A stretch of DNA of 8,021 bases from Paracoccaceae bacterium (GTDB lineage Bacteria; Pseudomonadota; Alphaproteobacteria; Rhodobacterales; Rhodobacteraceae), in assembly GCA_023254015.1 (NCBI GenBank), contig JALQYS010000241.1, positions 1 through 8,021 of the forward strand, written 5' to 3'. Positions within the stretch are counted from its first letter, which is position 1. Each line of letters begins with the position of its first letter. The notes beneath the pieces are model-generated. The model searched no databases. It was not told the origin of the DNA and saw only the letters and a list, made by a program, of their open reading frames with translations. Both the position numbers and the translations under genes were made by a program. Positions 5,747 through 8,021 of this stretch are shown piece by piece.

Positions 5747-6704
5747 TCAAGCCTCGGTCCTGCCCGACTTTCGGAAATGCGAAAACCGATGTGGCCACAT
5801 CCCGAAGCGCGCAGGGAAACCCTTGGAAAAATGCGAACTGGAGCCGTAGCCGCAGGCGATGGCAACATCCAGCACACGCATGTCTGTTTCAGAAAGCAAG
5901 GCACGCCCATGCCAAAGTCGCAGTCCCGAAAGGTATCTGTTCGGCGTCACCCCCAGCTTGTCGCGAAACAGCCGTTTGATCTGTCTCCACGTCACGCCGA
6001 CATGCGAGGCGCATTTTTCGACTGAGAGCGGTTCGTCCAGACAGGGCCTCGAAAAAATGCACCGCCTTGAGCAGATGGGGATTGCGACTGCCGAGGCGCG
6101 AGGTCAGCGAGGTGACCTGCTCGTCTTCGGCATCCCGCCTGCGCGTCATGAGACTCATGTTCACGACGGCCTGCGAAAGCTCCGCGCCGAGATGGTCGTC
6201 GATCAGTCTCAGCAAAAAATCCGCCGCGGCCACGCCACCAGCACAGGTGACGATCCTGTCATCCAGGCAATAGACCTGCGAGACGGGCCTCAACCGCGGA
6301 AAAAGCTCCGAGAAACTCCGGATGTTCTCCCAGTGTAGGGCAAATCGCCGCCCGTCCAGAATGCCAGCCCTCGTAAGCGCATAGGCCCCCGTGCACAAAC
6401 CGCCCACTGTCCGCCCGTGCCGCCATTGCGCCCTGATCCAGTCGGTCAGGACCGGCGTGCAGGCGGCCTCGGGCTTCCCCCCTCGACAGACCAGTACCTA
6501 GCCCGCCGGTGACCTCGCCGGAAGGGGCCCCTCCGGCATGACCGGAACCCCGTTTGAACAGGTGAGGAACTGGTCATCCTCGCTCTAGACATGCCAGCGG
6601 AACAGAACCTGCCCTGCAAGCTGGTTCGCCACGCGCAACAGCTCGATCGCCGAGGTGAAGGCAAGCATGGCAAATTGACGTATCAAGTCAAAAGACACGG
6701 TCAT
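5747..6704 (-). pseudogene. Broken GlxA/GbdR-like AraC-family regulator (GATase1-like domain plus HTH)
   Basis: Intact relatives are cytoplasmic regulators with an N-terminal class I glutamine amidotransferase-like domain and a C-terminal AraC helix-turn-helix. GbdR, which controls glycine betaine catabolism, is one. Read from ATG 6704: MLAFTSAIELLRVANQLAG and LFRWHV, then TAG (6587-6585), CSNGVPVMPEG, TAG (6500-6498), VLVCRGGKPEAA, GGLCTGAYALTRAGILDGRR (with the nucleophile-elbow Cys), ALHWENI, CAGGVAAADFLLRLI and RLGSRNPHLLKAVHFFEAL. At about 6037-6038 one extra base (or loss of two) shifts the frame. The new frame gives DEPLSVEKCASHVGVTWRQI, GVTPNRYLSGLRL, DMRVLDVAIACGYGSSSHFS and the end at 5749-5747. 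Length is near normal (~319 codons) with no large deletion. ATG 6704 is preferred over ATG 6707 because GGAGG at 6711-6715 is then six bases away. The position beside the betaine importer suggests it once regulated that operon or betaine breakdown. Confidence 0.87.
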
Positions 6705-6710
6705 CATCGC

Positions 6711-6715
6711 CCTCC
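6711..6715 (-). promoter_or_regulatory. Ribosome binding site of the regulator pseudogene
   Basis: On the minus strand GGAGG occupies 6715-6711, six bases before ATG 6704 and three before ATG 6707. It therefore favours the inner start, MTVSFD. Its intact state shows that the lesions are in the coding part and not in the translation signal. Confidence 0.55.
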
Positions 6716-7285
6716 GCAGCCTTCGAAAGCGTTGCGACAACTGCACACAGGGCCGACGGGTTTCAATGAAGCGATCCCGGCAGGCGAGGGCGTCCGGGAA
6801 TGCGGTTTTCACACCTCCTTCAGGCAACTGCAGGAACATCATCAGATCGTCGACATGTTCCGCCAGATGTCGCGCAAGGCCTCCTTGCCGGTCATTGGAG
6901 CCAGGGTCACTGGTCATCCTTCAAGTAGACTCCGCGCCCTTGTTCACCCGCCGATTGCCAAGGGTGGACCGCGAATTTTCCTGAAGGGAAGGGGGCAGGG
7001 GCTGAATTTCTTGTGGGGTCGCCGCGACACTCTGAAAATGCTGACGTTTTTTCGGAATTTCTTCCAGAAGGGAGACCTTTGCGCAGGGCTGAGGATAGGG
7101 CTTTGGGCATTTGAAAGAGCGAAAGATCCTGCGTTCTTCGGCATGCCTTCCCGCCTCGCCAAAGATAGATTGATACCGGCAGGTCACATTGCTTGCGCCT
7201 CCCCACAGCCCCACAGCCCCACAGCCCCACAGCCCCGCGGCAGGGTCGGCATCGATGATCGTGACCGAAGGCTGTCGTGGCGAGA
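6716..7285. other. Gene-poor stretch between the regulator pseudogene and the DUF6880-like gene
   Basis: No gene is supported in these ~570 bases on either strand. The minus-strand frame of the regulator stays open upstream to 6917, but the extra residues do not resemble a GlxA N-terminus. Forward frames here read as low-quality protein with no family features. The region separates two divergently transcribed units, so it should hold both promoters, yet I see no clear -35/-10 pair. Its one distinct feature is the tandem repeat at 7201-7240. Confidence 0.45.
7201..7240. repeat. 8-bp tandem repeat, four perfect units plus one degenerate unit
   Basis: CCCCACAG occurs at 7201-7208, 7209-7216, 7217-7224 and 7225-7232 without error, followed by CCCCGCGG at 7233-7240. 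It lies 46 bases upstream of the ATG at 7286, in a spacer, so a change in copy number would alter promoter or leader spacing rather than a reading frame. Confidence 0.9.
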
Positions 7286-8021
7286 ATGGCGAAAAAGACG
7301 CTGAACGCGGAAAATCTGGAACAGCTGGGGGCTGCCCGTCTGGCTGCCCTGGTCATGGATCTGGTGCAGGGCAGCGCTGCTCTGCAACGGCGGGCACGGA
7401 TGGAACTAAGCGCCGCGCAGGGGCCGAAGGAGGTGGCGGCGGATTTGCGAAAACGCTTCGCCTCTCTGCGGCGATCCACCAGCTATGTCGACTGGCGCAA
7501 GCAGAAGGCCTTTGTCAAAGACCTGACCGGTCTGGTCGCCATGATCGAAACCGGCGTCGCGCCCTTTGATGCCGATGAGGCCTTTGATCTGACATGGTCC
7601 TTCCTGCAACTGGCCCCTTCGATCCACGCCCGGACCGATGACAGCAATGGCGCGGTTGGGGAGGTGATGGGCGAGGCCATGGGCATTCTGGGCCGAATTT
7701 CCCCCAGACTGACTGTGAAGCCCACGCTGCTGGCCGAGCGTATCCTCGAAGCCATGGCCGAGGCGGGCTATGGCGAATTTGACGGGATCATTCCGGCCAT
7801 GGCCGAGGCGCTCGGGCCGGATGGCCTTAACCATCTGAAAACCATCACCGAGGCATGGGCGGTGGCCCCGCCAAGCCCGCAGGACGTGGCTCAGTATCGA
7901 GGCTATTGCGGTTCCACCTCGCCCATCGAAAGTGCCCGTCGCCAGCGCAAAAGCACAGCGTCGATCATCCTTGCCGACATTGCCGATCTGCAGGGTGACG
8001 TGGATGCCTACATGGCGCGCT
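7286..8021 (+). CDS. DUF6880-like protein of unknown function, cut by the right edge
   Basis: The frame is open from ATG 7286 to the window edge (245 codons, no stop), so the 3' end is missing. The start has only a weak binding site (GGCGAG just upstream); no other in-frame start is better. The N-terminus MAKKTLNAENLEQLGAARLA, followed by helical VMDLVQGSAALQRRARMEL, LRKRFASLRRSTSYVDWRK (about 54-72) and KDLTGLVAMIE, matches what I recall of the uncharacterised DUF6880 family. Further family-like signatures are FDLTWSFLQLAPSIHARTDD and GYGEFDGIIPAMAEALGP. It looks wholly alpha-helical and soluble, with no signal peptide or membrane segment, and could be a repeat solenoid. No function is known to me, and the neighbours give no clue because it lies alone beyond a long spacer. 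Family assignment is from memory. Confidence 0.75.
   Translation, partial: MAKKTLNAENLEQLGAARLAALVMDLVQGSAALQRRARMELSAAQGPKEVAADLRKRFASLRRSTSYVDWRKQKAFVKDLTGLVAMIETGVAPFDADEAFDLTWSFLQLAPSIHARTDDSNGAVGEVMGEAMGILGRISPRLTVKPTLLAERILEAMAEAGYGEFDGIIPAMAEALGPDGLNHLKTITEAWAVAPPSPQDVAQYRGYCGSTSPIESARRQRKSTASIILADIADLQGDVDAYMAR

Noticed and set aside
6705..6917. N-terminal extension of the regulator from ATG 6917
   Set aside because: The frame is open, but a GGAGG at 6711-6715 and family-like sequence beginning soon after 6704 favour the inner start. The extension has no resemblance to the GATase1-like domain.
6591..7304. Forward open frame of 237 codons across the pseudogene upstream region
   Set aside because: It overlaps the coding part of the minus-strand regulator, has no recognisable motif, and ends by translating the tandem repeat (HSPTAPQPR). 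It looks like chance.

Overview
This looks like chromosomal or large-replicon DNA from an alphaproteobacterium, most likely a member of the Rhodobacterales such as Paracoccus or Rhodobacter. The basis is high GC, strongly GC-biased codon use in the transporter genes, and protein sequences of the type I recall from that group. No RNA gene, CRISPR array or replication origin was seen. The assignment is recognition by eye, not a database result.

The left part (1-2360) is accessory and decayed. It holds a partial reading frame at the edge, an orphan IS630-type transposase N-terminus (256-465), an unrecognised protein of up to 146 codons (707-1147) followed by a probable terminator, and a wrecked type I restriction-modification locus (1347-2360). 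In that locus the first ~217 codons of hsdM run, in the same frame, into the last ~120 codons of hsdR. The rest of hsdM, any hsdS and most of hsdR are gone, and two in-frame stops interrupt what is left.

The centre (2691-5713) is an intact three-gene operon for a quaternary-amine (glycine betaine/proline-betaine type) ABC importer. It encodes a periplasmic binding protein (proX), a permease (proW) and an ATPase (proV). A strong hairpin lies between proX and proW, and proW overlaps proV by 8 bases. A 9-bp GC hairpin fills the short gap between proV and the convergent gene on the minus strand.

That convergent gene (6704 to 5747) is a GlxA/GbdR-like AraC-family regulator with a GATase1-like domain, a plausible former regulator of the transporter or of betaine breakdown. 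It is broken by two TAG codons and one frameshift. A gene-poor stretch with a perfect 8-bp tandem repeat follows. The window ends inside a forward gene (7286 to the edge) that resembles the uncharacterised DUF6880 family.

I did not find a convincing undescribed system. The points most worth checking are the in-frame hsdM-hsdR remnant, the dead regulator beside an intact betaine importer, and the unrecognised 707-1147 protein.
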